Assembly: GCF_029543105.1 (NCBI RefSeq)
Contig: NZ_JARQXB010000010.1
Span: 62,001 to 126,000 of the forward strand
From: Stenotrophomonas sp. HITSZ_GD
GTDB taxonomy: Bacteria > Pseudomonadota > Gammaproteobacteria > Xanthomonadales > Xanthomonadaceae
Length of the DNA stretch: 64,000 bases
Direction: 5' to 3'
Shown: in pieces, positions 36,881-46,246 of the stretch
Position numbering within the stretch: the first letter of the stretch is position 1
How the letters are laid out: every line of letters starts with the position of its first letter
Notes under the pieces: generated by a model
Told to the model about the DNA's origin: nothing
Seen by the model: only the letters and a program-made list of their open reading frames with translations
Database searches by the model: none
Program-made: the position numbers and the translations under genes

Positions 36881-37900
36881 GTGGCTGCAACGTCCCCAGC
36901 TTCGAGCCCCACCCTGCCGCACGCCGGTGCGTTCCTGGCCGCCGACGTGGGCGGCACGCATGTGCGTATCGGCCGCGTGCGGGCGGGCGCCGACGCGCGC
37001 CACCCGGTCGACGTGCTGGACTACCGCAAGTACCGCTGCGCCGATTACCCGAGCCTGGCCGCCATCGTGGGCGACTTCCTGCGCGACAACCCGGGCGTGC
37101 AGGACTGCGTGATCGCCAGCGCCGGTTATCCGCTGGCCGATGGCACCGTCATCACCAACAACCTGCCCTGGGTGCTGTCGCCGCGCGCCATCCGCGAGGA
37201 ACTGGGCTTGGCGCAGGTGTACCTGGTCAACGATTTCGAAGCGGTGGCGCATGCCGCCGCCTACGTGGACGCCAGCGAAGTGGTCCAGCTCACCGGCCCG
37301 GCGCAGGCGCCGCGCGGCCCCACGCTGGTGCTCGGCCCGGGCACCGGGCTGGGCGCGGCGGTGTGGATCCCCAACGACGGCTTCCCGGTCGTGCTCGCCA
37401 CCGAGGCCGGCCAGGCCGCGCTGGCCAGCAATACCGAGCTGGAGATGCAGCTGGTACGCGAAATGCTGCGCCATCGCAGCCACGTACCGGTCGAGCATGC
37501 GATCTCCGGCCCGGGCCTGCTCAACCTCTACAACGCGCTGTGCGCGGTGCGCGGCGTGCCGGCCTTGCACGCCACGCCGGACGCGATCACCGCCGCGGCC
37601 CAGGCCGGTGGCGATCCGCTCGCGCACCAGGCGCTGGACGTGTTCTGCGGCCTGCTCGGCAGCGTCGTGGGCGATATGGCCCTGCTGTACGGCGTGCAGG
37701 GCGGCATCTATCTCGCTGGCGGGATCCTTCCCAAGATCCGCCAGTTCCTGATCGACAGCAGCTTCGTGCAGCGGTTCCTCGACAAGGGATCGATGCGCGA
37801 GGCGCTGGAGCGAATTCCCGTGAAGTTGGTCGATCACGGGCAGCTGGGCGTCGTGGGCGCCGCCAGTTGGTATCTGGGCCAGAAGGCGAAAGCAGCGTAA
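36881..37900 (+). CDS. nagK: N-acetylglucosamine kinase of the glucokinase (Glk) family
   Basis: 339 residues from GTG 36881, chosen because AGGAG ends five bases ahead; an in-frame ATG at 36782 would swallow the NagR operator. The ATPase phosphate loop is LAADVGGTHVRIGRV. Other Glk-family motifs are YLVNDFEAVAHA, LVLGPGTGLGAAVW, ATEAGQAALA and GIYLAGGILPKI. It is COG0837-like, not ROK. In xanthomonads two such kinases occur in GlcNAc loci. Here it is predicted to phosphorylate imported GlcNAc to GlcNAc-6-P for NagA; glucose phosphorylation cannot be excluded. The TonB receptor follows after 115 bases. Confidence 0.88.
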   Translation: MAATSPASSPTLPHAGAFLAADVGGTHVRIGRVRAGADARHPVDVLDYRKYRCADYPSLAAIVGDFLRDNPGVQDCVIASAGYPLADGTVITNNLPWVLSPRAIREELGLAQVYLVNDFEAVAHAAAYVDASEVVQLTGPAQAPRGPTLVLGPGTGLGAAVWIPNDGFPVVLATEAGQAALASNTELEMQLVREMLRHRSHVPVEHAISGPGLLNLYNALCAVRGVPALHATPDAITAAAQAGGDPLAHQALDVFCGLLGSVVGDMALLYGVQGGIYLAGGILPKIRQFLIDSSFVQRFLDKGSMREALERIPVKLVDHGQLGVVGAASWYLGQKAKAA

Positions 37901-38015
37901 CCGCAACACCGTGTGGTCGCAGTCCGCGTCGAGGTCGGGGAGGACCGCCACGCACAGCAGCATCGGCGCGCCAAGCAATGCCCGCTAATCCAATTGATTG
38001 ATGAGGAGAGACATC

Positions 38016-40721
38016 ATGAAATACCGCAAGTCCGTACTTACCTCGGCCATCGTCACCTGTCTTGCGTTCAGCGCGCACGCACAGGAGGCAGGCCAGACCC
38101 AGACGGCCACCGACCTGGATACCGTGCAGGTCGTCGGCATCCGCGGTTCGGTGGAGAAGTCGCTGGACACCAAGCGCGATGCCCAGGCCCGCGTGGAAGT
38201 GGTCACCGCCGAGGACATCGGCAAGCTGCCGGCCAAGAACGTGGCCGATACGCTGCGCGAGTTGCCCGGCGTGAACATCAGCTCGTCCAGCGCCAGCGAA
38301 GGCGCGTTCGACGAAGCCGATCGCGTCAGCCTGCGCGGCACCAACCCCAGCCTGACCCAGACCCTGGTCAACGGCCACACCATCGGCACCGGCGACTGGT
38401 TCGTGCTCAGCCAGGTGGCCAACGTCGGCCGCAGCGTGAGCTACTCGCTGCTGCCCTCGGAGATCGTCGACCAGGTCGTGGTCAACAAGAGCTCCCAAGC
38501 CAAGCTGGTGGAAGGCGGCAGCGCCGGTTCGGTGAACATCATCACCCGCAAGCCGCTCCAGTTCGCCGACAACCTGACCACCGAAGCGTCGGTGGGCGCC
38601 GCCTATTCCGACCTGCCCGACAAGACCGAGCCGCAGGTCAGCGCGCTGCTGAACTGGAAGAACGATGCCAACACCGTCGGCGTGATGGTGCAGGGCTTCT
38701 ACGAGAAGCGCTCGCTGCGCCGCGACGGCCAGGAGGTCGTGGGCGGCTATGGCGTGATTCCGGACGACGCCGCGGTCGTGGCGACGAATCCGGACCTGGC
38801 CGGCGTGCTGTACCCGAACCTGCTCGGCGCGGTCTATTTCGACCAGACCCGCGAGCGCAAGGGCGGCGTGCTGGACGTGCAGGTCAAGGCCACCGACAGC
38901 CTGACCCTGAACCTCAACGGGTTCTACTCCAAGCTGGAAGCGGACAACTACAACCGCAACTACATGATGTGGGCCAGCCAGTTCGTCAACACGCAGGCGC
39001 CGAACCCGGGCTACGTGATCAAGAACGGCGTGCTGACCCAGGCCACCTACGCGCCGACCAATAGCGCCACGGTCACGCCGTACGGCGTGTACGACATGAT
39101 CTCGCGCCCGAACGCGTCCTCCGAGTCCAAGTACCTGACGCTGGATGCCGATTGGCAGGCCTCGGACAACCTGAACATCAAGTTCCAGGCCGGTACCACC
39201 GACGGCAGCGGCAAGAGCCCGACCCAGGACGTGCTGGAAACCGGCACCGCCGGCAACGCCGGCGCCAGCTGGAGCATGGGCGGCCTGGGCGACCCGATCG
39301 ACTGGTCGCTGGGCGGCGTCAACACGCCGGCCAACCACCTGCCGCAGAACGGCTGGATCTTCGGCGGCCAGGCCATCGACGTGAAGGACAGCGAGGACTG
39401 GTTCGCCGCCGACGGCGAGCTGTTCGCCAATGCCGACAGCGTGCTGAGCTCGTTCGACTTTGGCGTGCGCTACTCCGAGCACGAGCGCAAGAACGACTTC
39501 GAGATCGCGCAGGGCCCGAACTTCGCCAGCAACTGGACCGACATCTCGGCCTATCCCACCACCGGTGGCAGCTATCCGGGCGACTTCGGCGGCGACCTGG
39601 ACGGCAACTTCCCGCGCGGCATCTGGTACTACACCCCGTCGCAGCTGGCGCAGATCAACGCCGACTTCGCCAACCGCGATCCGGTCAGCCGCTTCTACTT
39701 CTCCGACGTCTACGGCGTGAAGGAGAAGATCTCGGCGGCTTACGTGCAGGCCAACTTCGCCGGCACCGCGTGGAGCGGCAACATCGGCCTGCGTTACGTC
39801 AAGACCGACACGGACGTGCGGTACAACCAGTCGCTGCCGGTCAACTCCGGCATCCCGGGCGCGATCAGTGGCTCGGCGTTCGGCGACTACCTGCCGACTA
39901 CGGTGCAGAACGACTACAGCCGCGTGCTGCCGAGCGCGAACCTCAAGTTCGACCTGAGCGATGACCTGGTGGCCCGCTTCGCCGTGTCGCAGACCATGAC
40001 CCGCCCGGATTACTCCGCGCTGGCCGGCTCGCTGTCGCTGGATGACCTGACCCACACCGGCAGCGGCGGCAACCCGCAACTCAAGCCGATCGTCTCGACC
40101 AACTACGACGCGAACCTGGAGTGGTACTTCGCCCCGCGCGCCCTGCTGTCGGTGGGCGTGTTCGCGATGCAGCTGAACGACTACATCAACTTCGGCACCA
40201 CCACGATCAGCTACAAGGACCAGGCCGCCAGCTACGCCAGCGGAACCGACGTGTATGCCGATTACCAGGTCTCGGTGCCGGTCAACACCAACGGCAACAT
40301 CAAGGGCTTCGAAGTCGCCTACCAGCAGCCGATCGGCGAGTTCTTCGGCGTGTCGGCGAACTACACCTACGCCGACGGCGAGGCCAGCGGCGGTGGCCCG
40401 CTCAACGGCACCTCGAAGAACACCTACAACCTGGCCGGCTACTTCGAGAACGACCGCTTCAGCGCCCGCGTGAGCTGGAACTGGCGCGATGACTTCTACG
40501 CCGGCGTGAGCCGTACGGACGAGTTCTACCAGAAGTCGGTGGGCGCGCTCTCGGCCTCGCTGTCGTACCACGTCACCGACTGGATGACGGTGTCGCTGGA
40601 CGGCCTGAACCTCAACAACCCGGTCTACAAGTACTACACCAACAGCGACGCGGGCTTCCTGCCGTATGCCTTCTACGCCAACGGCCGCCAGTACTACTTG
40701 AACCTGCGTTTCAAGTTCTGA
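38016..40721 (+). CDS. TonB-dependent receptor for GlcNAc-containing oligosaccharides (predicted)
   Basis: 901 residues from ATG 38016, with GAGGAG eight bases ahead; the ATG at 37998 is less likely. Signal peptide MKYRKSVLTSAIVTCLAFSAHAQ. The N-terminal VQVVGIRGSVEKSLDTKRDA and plug (VADTLRELPGVNISSSSASEG; GGSAGSVNIITRKPL) are typical of the large TonB-Xanthomonas/Caulobacter subfamily. The barrel ends in LNLRFKF. Position between nagK and a beta-hexosaminidase strongly suggests uptake of chitin- or glycan-derived oligosaccharides through the outer membrane. Substrate is inferred from context only. A strong terminator follows. Confidence 0.93.
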   Translation: MKYRKSVLTSAIVTCLAFSAHAQEAGQTQTATDLDTVQVVGIRGSVEKSLDTKRDAQARVEVVTAEDIGKLPAKNVADTLRELPGVNISSSSASEGAFDEADRVSLRGTNPSLTQTLVNGHTIGTGDWFVLSQVANVGRSVSYSLLPSEIVDQVVVNKSSQAKLVEGGSAGSVNIITRKPLQFADNLTTEASVGAAYSDLPDKTEPQVSALLNWKNDANTVGVMVQGFYEKRSLRRDGQEVVGGYGVIPDDAAVVATNPDLAGVLYPNLLGAVYFDQTRERKGGVLDVQVKATDSLTLNLNGFYSKLEADNYNRNYMMWASQFVNTQAPNPGYVIKNGVLTQATYAPTNSATVTPYGVYDMISRPNASSESKYLTLDADWQASDNLNIKFQAGTTDGSGKSPTQDVLETGTAGNAGASWSMGGLGDPIDWSLGGVNTPANHLPQNGWIFGGQAIDVKDSEDWFAADGELFANADSVLSSFDFGVRYSEHERKNDFEIAQGPNFASNWTDISAYPTTGGSYPGDFGGDLDGNFPRGIWYYTPSQLAQINADFANRDPVSRFYFSDVYGVKEKISAAYVQANFAGTAWSGNIGLRYVKTDTDVRYNQSLPVNSGIPGAISGSAFGDYLPTTVQNDYSRVLPSANLKFDLSDDLVARFAVSQTMTRPDYSALAGSLSLDDLTHTGSGGNPQLKPIVSTNYDANLEWYFAPRALLSVGVFAMQLNDYINFGTTTISYKDQAASYASGTDVYADYQVSVPVNTNGNIKGFEVAYQQPIGEFFGVSANYTYADGEASGGGPLNGTSKNTYNLAGYFENDRFSARVSWNWRDDFYAGVSRTDEFYQKSVGALSASLSYHVTDWMTVSLDGLNLNNPVYKYYTNSDAGFLPYAFYANGRQYYLNLRFKF

Positions 40722-40753
40722 TGTTGTCTCTCCCAAGCGTGTAATGCTCCACT

Positions 40754-40787
40754 GCGGGCCCGGACTCGTCCGGGCCCGCTTTTTTTT
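40754..40787 (+). terminator. Rho-independent terminator after the TonB receptor
   Basis: GCGGGCCCGGA and TCCGGGCCCGC form an 11-bp perfect stem around CTCG, followed by eight T. It lies 33 bases after the receptor stop and 38 bases before the hexosaminidase ATG, so the hexosaminidase needs read-through or its own promoter. Confidence 0.93.
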
Positions 40788-40824
40788 CCGGCTTCCCCAA
40801 TGCCGCCACCGGAGGAACGATCCG

Positions 40825-43122
40825 ATGACTGCCCGCACCCGTGTTCTGCCGCGCCTGGCCCTGCTGCTGGCCATGCTCGCCCCGGCCGCTTTCGCGGCCA
40901 ATCCGCTTCCCGTCATCCCCGCGCCTGCGCAGGTGCAGGCCGCCCAGGGCGGCTTCGCGCTCACCCCGCAAGTGCTTGTGCGCCCCGCCGACGCGGCCGC
41001 CGAACCCACCGCGCGCCAGTTCGTCGAAGGCCTGGAGCGCGGCAGCGGCGTGCGCCTGGCCCTGGCGCCGGCCGGGCGCGCGAAGCCCGGCGAGATCGCC
41101 TTCGCCATCGACCCCAAGGCCAGCACCTCGCCGGAAGGCTACGTGCTGGATATCGACGCCCATGGCGTGCACGCCCGCGCGGCCGATCCGCGCGGCCTGT
41201 TCTACGCGGCGGTGACGCTATGGCAGCTGGCGCCGGCACGCGGTGAAACCGCCGCCGCCGTGCTGCCGGCCGGCCGCATCACCGACGCGCCGCGCTTTGG
41301 CTGGCGCGGGCTGATGCTCGATTCGGCACGGCATTTCCAGAGCGTGGCGCAGGTCAAATCGCTGCTGGACGTGATGGCGCTGCACAAGTTCAACACCTTC
41401 CATTGGCACCTGACCGACGACCAGGGCTGGCGCATCGAGATCAAGCGCTACCCGCGCCTGACCGAGGTGGGCGGCTGCCGCATTCCGGCCGGCGATGGCG
41501 GCGTCGGTGCCGATGGCAAGCCGGTGCCTTACTGCGGCTTCTACACGCAGGACCAGGTGCGCGAAGTCGTCGCCTACGCGGCGCAACGCCACATCACCGT
41601 GGTGCCGGAGTTCGACATCCCCGGCCATGCGACCGCGGCCATCTCGGCATACCCGGAGCTGGGCGTCAGCGGCAAGCAGATCGAGGTCTCCAACGAGTGG
41701 GGCGTGAACACCAACCTGTTCAACGCCGACGAGCAGACCTTGCAGTTCCTGGAGAACGTGCTCGCCGAGATGGTGCCGCTGTTCCCGGGCCGCTATTTCC
41801 ACCTCGGCGGCGACGAGGCGGTGAAGGACCAATGGAAGGCCTCGCCGCGCATGCAGGCGCGCATCAAGGAACTGGGCCTGAAGGACGAGGAAGCGCTGCA
41901 GGCGTGGATGCTCAAGCGCCTGGAACGTTTCCTGGTGGCGCACGACCGGCGGATGATCGGCTGGGATGAAATCATCGAGGGTGGCCTGCCGCCGGAAGCG
42001 GCGGTGATGTCCTGGCGCGGCATCGAAGGCGGCCTGACCGCGGCGCGGCTTGGGCACGACGTGGTGATGGTGCCCTCCTCCGAGCTGTACCTGGATTACC
42101 TGCAAACCGATTCGCCCGACGAACCGCCGGGCCGCCCGGCCTACATCGACCTGCAGCGCGTGTACGCGTTCGAACCGGTGCCCCAGGCGCTGGAGGCCTC
42201 GCAGCGCCACCATATCCTCGGCGTGCAGGCCAACATCTGGACCGAGCATTCGCGCAGCTTCGCGCGGGTGGAGCATGCCTTGTTCCCGCGCGCGGCGGCC
42301 GTGGCCGAAACCGGCTGGTCCCCGCTCGACCGGCGCGACTTCGCCGATTTCCGCAACCGCTTGCCGCACCTGCTGGCGCTGTACCGCGCATGGGGCGCGG
42401 ACTACGCGCAGACGCCCTTCCAGCCGAAGGTGGAGATCACGCCGGCTGACGACGGCACGGTGCGCGTCACGCTCACCGACCGCCTGGGCTATGACGAGCT
42501 GCGCTACAGCACCGATGGCCAGGCGCCGACCGCGGACTCGCCACGCTACGAGGCACCGCTGGCGCTCGCGCTGCCCGTCACCCTGCAGGCGGCATCGTTC
42601 TGGAAGGGCCAGCCGCTGGCACCGCCGGTGACGCGCACGCTGAGCGCGAAAAGCCTGCGCAGCCGCAGCGACGAGGAACTGGCGATGTGCACCGGCCAGC
42701 TGATGCTGCGCCTGGAAGATGACGGCCCGCGCGAAGGTGAGCGCGCGGTGTTCAACGTGGACATCTTCAACCCGTGCTGGGAATGGAAGCAGGCCGACCT
42801 GCGCGGCATCGACGGCGTGCAGGTGCGCGCGGGCCAGCTGCCCTACTACTTCCAGCTGGCGCACGACGAATCGCATCGCACGTTCCAGCCGGCGCACTCG
42901 GCGCATGGCGAGCTGGTGCTGCGCGATGGCTGCGAAGGCCCGACGCTGGCCAGCGTGAAGCTGCCGGCCACGCCGGGTGCCGACGGCTTCTCGACGTTGA
43001 ACGTGAAGCTGCCGAAAGCCGCGCGCAAGGCGCAAGCGGACCTGTGCGTCTACTTCACCGGCGACACGCGCCCGACGATGTGGGTGCTGGACCGGATGAC
43101 GCTGGTACCGCCGGCGAAGTAA
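40825..43122 (+). CDS. Secreted beta-N-acetylhexosaminidase, GH20
   Basis: 765 residues from ATG 40825 with GGAGGAA ahead. Signal peptide about 1-25 (LALLLAMLAPAAFAA). An N-terminal GH20b domain (about 26-150) is followed by the GH20 catalytic barrel (about 155-510), with the hallmark pair D330-E331 (YFHLGGDEAVKDQW). After it comes a chitobiase-like C-terminal immunoglobulin domain (LRYSTDGQAPT, about 545-610) and an extra domain of about 140 residues I cannot name. The enzyme releases terminal GlcNAc/GalNAc from oligosaccharides by substrate-assisted catalysis, probably in the periplasm after import by the adjacent TonB receptor. Confidence 0.94.
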   Translation: MTARTRVLPRLALLLAMLAPAAFAANPLPVIPAPAQVQAAQGGFALTPQVLVRPADAAAEPTARQFVEGLERGSGVRLALAPAGRAKPGEIAFAIDPKASTSPEGYVLDIDAHGVHARAADPRGLFYAAVTLWQLAPARGETAAAVLPAGRITDAPRFGWRGLMLDSARHFQSVAQVKSLLDVMALHKFNTFHWHLTDDQGWRIEIKRYPRLTEVGGCRIPAGDGGVGADGKPVPYCGFYTQDQVREVVAYAAQRHITVVPEFDIPGHATAAISAYPELGVSGKQIEVSNEWGVNTNLFNADEQTLQFLENVLAEMVPLFPGRYFHLGGDEAVKDQWKASPRMQARIKELGLKDEEALQAWMLKRLERFLVAHDRRMIGWDEIIEGGLPPEAAVMSWRGIEGGLTAARLGHDVVMVPSSELYLDYLQTDSPDEPPGRPAYIDLQRVYAFEPVPQALEASQRHHILGVQANIWTEHSRSFARVEHALFPRAAAVAETGWSPLDRRDFADFRNRLPHLLALYRAWGADYAQTPFQPKVEITPADDGTVRVTLTDRLGYDELRYSTDGQAPTADSPRYEAPLALALPVTLQAASFWKGQPLAPPVTRTLSAKSLRSRSDEELAMCTGQLMLRLEDDGPREGERAVFNVDIFNPCWEWKQADLRGIDGVQVRAGQLPYYFQLAHDESHRTFQPAHSAHGELVLRDGCEGPTLASVKLPATPGADGFSTLNVKLPKAARKAQADLCVYFTGDTRPTMWVLDRMTLVPPAK

Positions 43123-43129
43123 GCAGGCA

Positions 43130-43154
43130 GCCGGGCCCGCGGTGCGGGCCCGGC
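43130..43154 (+). terminator. 11-bp hairpin after the hexosaminidase gene
   Basis: GCCGGGCCCGC and GCGGGCCCGGC pair perfectly around GGT, eight bases after the stop. No T-run follows, so termination efficiency is uncertain. It lies between convergent genes. Confidence 0.45.
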
Positions 43155-43199
43155 TCCCCGCGAGGATCACCTCGAAAGACGCGGGCGTCCCCTGGGCGC

Positions 43200-43616
43200 C
43201 TACGAATCGGCGGTACGGCCGCCGAACACACGCCGGTCGAACCGCGACAGCCATTCCCGCGCCGGCGTGCGTGCGAACGACAAGCCCGCCACTACGCCCA
43301 GCGTGTTGGCCAACGCATCGAACGGATCGGCGCTGCGGTCCACCGTGAAAGCGCCCTGCGCGAATTCGATGCCCACGCCCAGTAGCACCAGCCCGAACCC
43401 GGCCCACAGCAAGGCCCGCCGCGTGGCGAACAATTGCACGGCCCAGAAGGCCAGGCCAAAGTAGGTCAGGAAGTGCTCGGCCTTGTCGCTATTGCGCGGC
43501 AGTTCCGGGATCTCCGGCGGCGGGCCCAGGCACACCACCACGACCGCCACCATCAGCACGCCCCACACGCCGACCCACAGGCGGGGGTGCCGGAACGCGC
43601 GCAATGCCCCGCTCAC
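43200..43616 (-). CDS. VanZ-like membrane protein
   Basis: 138 residues if started at the GTG complementary to 43614-43616, which overlaps the stop of the upstream methyltransferase (GTGA). Four hydrophobic segments are visible. The core NSDKAEHFLTYFGLAFWAVQLF and GVGIEFAQGAFTVDRSADPFDALANTLGVVAG is the VanZ pattern. VanZ proteins are small inner-membrane proteins; only the namesake is linked to low-level teicoplanin resistance, and the function of xanthomonad members is unknown. Confidence 0.85.
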   Translation of the reverse strand: MSGALRAFRHPRLWVGVWGVLMVAVVVVCLGPPPEIPELPRNSDKAEHFLTYFGLAFWAVQLFATRRALLWAGFGLVLLGVGIEFAQGAFTVDRSADPFDALANTLGVVAGLSFARTPAREWLSRFDRRVFGGRTADS

Positions 43617-44800
43617 AGCCGCCAGGTCAGGTCGCCGACCAGGAAGGCGGCTTCGAATTCCACCTCGCTCTGGAAGCCCATCACCTGGAAGCGTTCGCCC
43701 ATCTCGCTGGGCAGCGTCAGGCGCTTGACCTGCTCGCGCAGGCGCACGCGGCCGACCTCGTCCGTGCGCGTATCGGCCTGTTCGAGCAACTGGTCCAGCC
43801 CGTTGCCGAGCAGGAAACTGGCCTGGCTGCAGTAGCCGGCCAGTTCGAAGCCCGCGCCGGTGCCGGCTTCGGCCAACGCGGTGAAGTCCACCGAGGCCGT
43901 CAGGTCCTGCAGGCCTGGCCAGCGGTACAGGTCCTCGTGCATGCGATGGCGGTAGAAAGCGCGCAGCGTGCCGTCGCTGCGTTGCGCCTGGTAATACTCG
44001 CGGCGCGGATAGCCGTAATCCACGAACAGCATCGCGCCACGCTTGAGCCCGCCGGCCACCGCCTGGATCCAGTACGGCAGTTGCGGCAGCACCTCGGAGC
44101 GGTAGCCCTCGGCGAACGGGGCCTCCAGATAGTCCTCCAGGTGCCGCACCGCGGCCGAGAGCAAGGCATCGGCCGGCTGTTCGGCGCGCACGAAACGCCC
44201 TTGGTCGTCCACCCGCACGGTTTCCTCGTACACCTCGCCCTCGCGCACGGTGAAGCGTGGCGTGGGCAGGGCGTCGATGACTTCGTTGGCGAACAGCACG
44301 CCGTTCCAGTCGTCGGGGAACGGGCCATCCACCCACTCCACCAGATCGAACACCGGCGGGATCAGCGTGCGGCCCAACCGCTCGCGCTGGCGCTCGCGCA
44401 GGTCCGCGCTGGGTTCGAGGATGGCGTAGCGCTCGGGCAGCGCGTCCAGCTCCAGCAGCCGCTTGAGCGTGACCTCGGCGAACGCGCCGCTGCCGCCGCC
44501 AACCTCCAGGATCCGCGCCTCCGGGCCCAGCTGCTGCAACACCGGCGCGATGGCGCCGGCCACCACGGCGGCGAACAACGGGCCGATCTCCGGCGCGGTG
44601 ACGAAATCGCCGCTCTCGCCGAACTTGCTGGCACCGGCGCTGTAGTAGCCCCAGCCCGGCGCATAGAGCGACAGCTCCATGAAGCGCGAGAACGGCATGG
44701 CGCCCCCACTGGCCTGGATCTCGGCGCGCAACAGCGCGGCGAGTTCATCGCTGTGGGCAAGCGCTTCCTGGTCGGGCGTGGGCAAGTCCGGGTGCTGCAT
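43613..44800 (-). CDS. SAM-dependent protein methyltransferase, MidA/NDUFAF7 family
   Basis: 395 residues from the ATG complementary to 44798-44800 (MQHPDLPTPDQEALA); an ATG 33 bases earlier is equally open and neither has a clear ribosome site. Family signature: GAMPFSRFMELSLYAPGWGYYSAGA, SAM loop ILEVGGGSGAFAE, WNGVLFANEVIDALP and MLFVDYGYPRREYY. Eukaryotic members methylate an arginine of complex I subunit NDUFS2. Bacterial members are presumed to do the same but are not well studied. It is divergent from the pteridine reductase gene with a gap under 60 bases. Confidence 0.9.
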   Translation of the reverse strand: MQHPDLPTPDQEALAHSDELAALLRAEIQASGGAMPFSRFMELSLYAPGWGYYSAGASKFGESGDFVTAPEIGPLFAAVVAGAIAPVLQQLGPEARILEVGGGSGAFAEVTLKRLLELDALPERYAILEPSADLRERQRERLGRTLIPPVFDLVEWVDGPFPDDWNGVLFANEVIDALPTPRFTVREGEVYEETVRVDDQGRFVRAEQPADALLSAAVRHLEDYLEAPFAEGYRSEVLPQLPYWIQAVAGGLKRGAMLFVDYGYPRREYYQAQRSDGTLRAFYRHRMHEDLYRWPGLQDLTASVDFTALAEAGTGAGFELAGYCSQASFLLGNGLDQLLEQADTRTDEVGRVRLREQVKRLTLPSEMGERFQVMGFQSEVEFEAAFLVGDLTWRL

Positions 44801-44856
44801 GGCGAGGTCGATTGCGTGGACAATGCACAGCATAGCCGAGCGAGGGAAATCGGAAG

Positions 44857-45594
44857 ATGAGCGAAACCGACAAGGTGGCCCTGGTCACTGGCGCGGCGCG
44901 GCGCATCGGCGCGGCCATCGTGCGCCGTCTGCACGCGGCGGGGTATCGCGTGGCGGTCCATGCCCACGCCTCCGGGCCGGAGCTGGCCGCGCTGTGCGCG
45001 GCGCTGGACACGGCACGCCCCGGCAGCGTACTGGCCCTGCAGGCCGATCTGCGCGAGGCGACCACGCCGGCCGCGCTGGTGCATGACACGCTGGCCACGT
45101 TCGGCCGGCTCGATGCACTGGTCAGCAACGCCTCCAACTTCTTTCCCACGCCGCTGGAGACCGCCACCGTGGATCAGTGGGAGGCGCTGATGGCGGTGAA
45201 CGCGCGCGCGCCGTTCCTGATGGCGCAGGCCGCGGCGCCGGCACTGCGCGCGCGGCGGGGCGCGATCGTGCACCTTGTCGATGCGGCCCTTGCGCACCCG
45301 TTGCCGGCACATGCGGCGTATACCGCCGCCAAGGGTGCGCTGGCGGCGCTCACCGCCGCGCTGGCGGTGGACCTGGCGCCGGAGGTACGGGTGAACGCCG
45401 TGGCCCCGGGCGCGATCCTGTGGCCGGAAAGCGGCAAGGACGCGGCCGCGCAGGCGGCGGTGCTGGCGCGCACGCCGCTGGGCAGGACCGGCACGCCGGA
45501 GGAAGTGGCCGAAGCGGTGCGCTGGCTGGTCGAGGATGCGCACTACATCACCGGGCACACCCTGCCGCTGGATGGCGGACGCTTGCTGGGGTGA
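44857..45594 (+). CDS. Pteridine reductase (short-chain dehydrogenase, PTR1/FolM-like)
   Basis: 245 residues. The NADPH-binding loop is TGAARRIG, with the Arg pair typical of pteridine reductases. The catalytic residues are D142, Y155 and K159. Asp in place of the usual Ser, and the spacing of 13 and 4, match Asp181-Tyr194-Lys198 of Leishmania PTR1, as does the HLVDAALAHPL context. The enzyme reduces dihydrobiopterin or dihydrofolate analogues. The convergent neighbour is folK, another pterin-pathway gene. The C-terminus HTLPLDGGRLLG is a standard SDR end. Confidence 0.92.
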   Translation: MSETDKVALVTGAARRIGAAIVRRLHAAGYRVAVHAHASGPELAALCAALDTARPGSVLALQADLREATTPAALVHDTLATFGRLDALVSNASNFFPTPLETATVDQWEALMAVNARAPFLMAQAAAPALRARRGAIVHLVDAALAHPLPAHAAYTAAKGALAALTAALAVDLAPEVRVNAVAPGAILWPESGKDAAAQAAVLARTPLGRTGTPEEVAEAVRWLVEDAHYITGHTLPLDGGRLLG

Positions 45595-45645
45595 GCAAGG
45601 ACTGCCGGGCCGGATGACGCCCGGTCGCGACCGATGCGCTTGCGC

Positions 45646-46134
45646 TCAGGGCGCCAGCGGCACCGTGTCGAAGTGCTCGCCATGCTGCGGGTGCGCACGC
45701 CACAACGCGTCGAGCGTGCGGCCACTCACCGGATCGACGAAATCCGGCGCGATATCCGCCAGCGGCTTCAGCACGAACGCATGCTTCAGCTCGGGGCGCG
45801 GCACGCGCAGGTGGCCCGGACCCTCGACGATGCGCTGGCCGTAGAAGATCACGTCGATATCCAGCGTTCGGTCCGCAAAGCGCGGGCCGCTGCGGTCGCG
45901 GCCATGCGCGTCCTCCACCGCGTGCAGCCAGGCATCGAGCGGCACCAGTTCCATGTCGGTATGCAGCATCACCGCGTTGTTGAGGAAATCCGGGCCTTCG
46001 AAGCCGACGGCCGGGGTGCGGTAGGCGGGCGATACGCGCAGTTCGCCGAAGCGCTCGCGCAGCACCTGCACGGCCAGGTGCAGGTGCCGGGCCGGCTGCA
46101 GGTTGCTGCCGAGGCTGAGAAGGACGGTGGTCAT
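45646..46134 (-). CDS. folK: 2-amino-4-hydroxy-6-hydroxymethyldihydropteridine pyrophosphokinase
   Basis: 162 residues from the ATG complementary to 46132-46134; a longer start would add 13 Arg-rich residues. HPPK motifs: VLLSLGSNLQPARHL at the N-terminus, FLNNAVML, and the metal-binding GPRFADRTLDIDVIFYG followed by VPRPELKHAFVLKPLADI. It transfers pyrophosphate from ATP to hydroxymethyl-dihydropterin, the step before DHPS in folate synthesis. Its start is divergent from the Anbu gene (112-bp gap). Confidence 0.95.
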   Translation of the reverse strand: MTTVLLSLGSNLQPARHLHLAVQVLRERFGELRVSPAYRTPAVGFEGPDFLNNAVMLHTDMELVPLDAWLHAVEDAHGRDRSGPRFADRTLDIDVIFYGQRIVEGPGHLRVPRPELKHAFVLKPLADIAPDFVDPVSGRTLDALWRAHPQHGEHFDTVPLAP

Positions 46135-46246
46135 GCAATATTCGCGCATGCGCGCGCGGCCAGCGTCAACCATGGCATGCGACGCCCTTCACGGCACGGC
46201 AAGCCCGGCGACCTAGAATGCGGGTTCCGTCAACGATGACAGCGCC

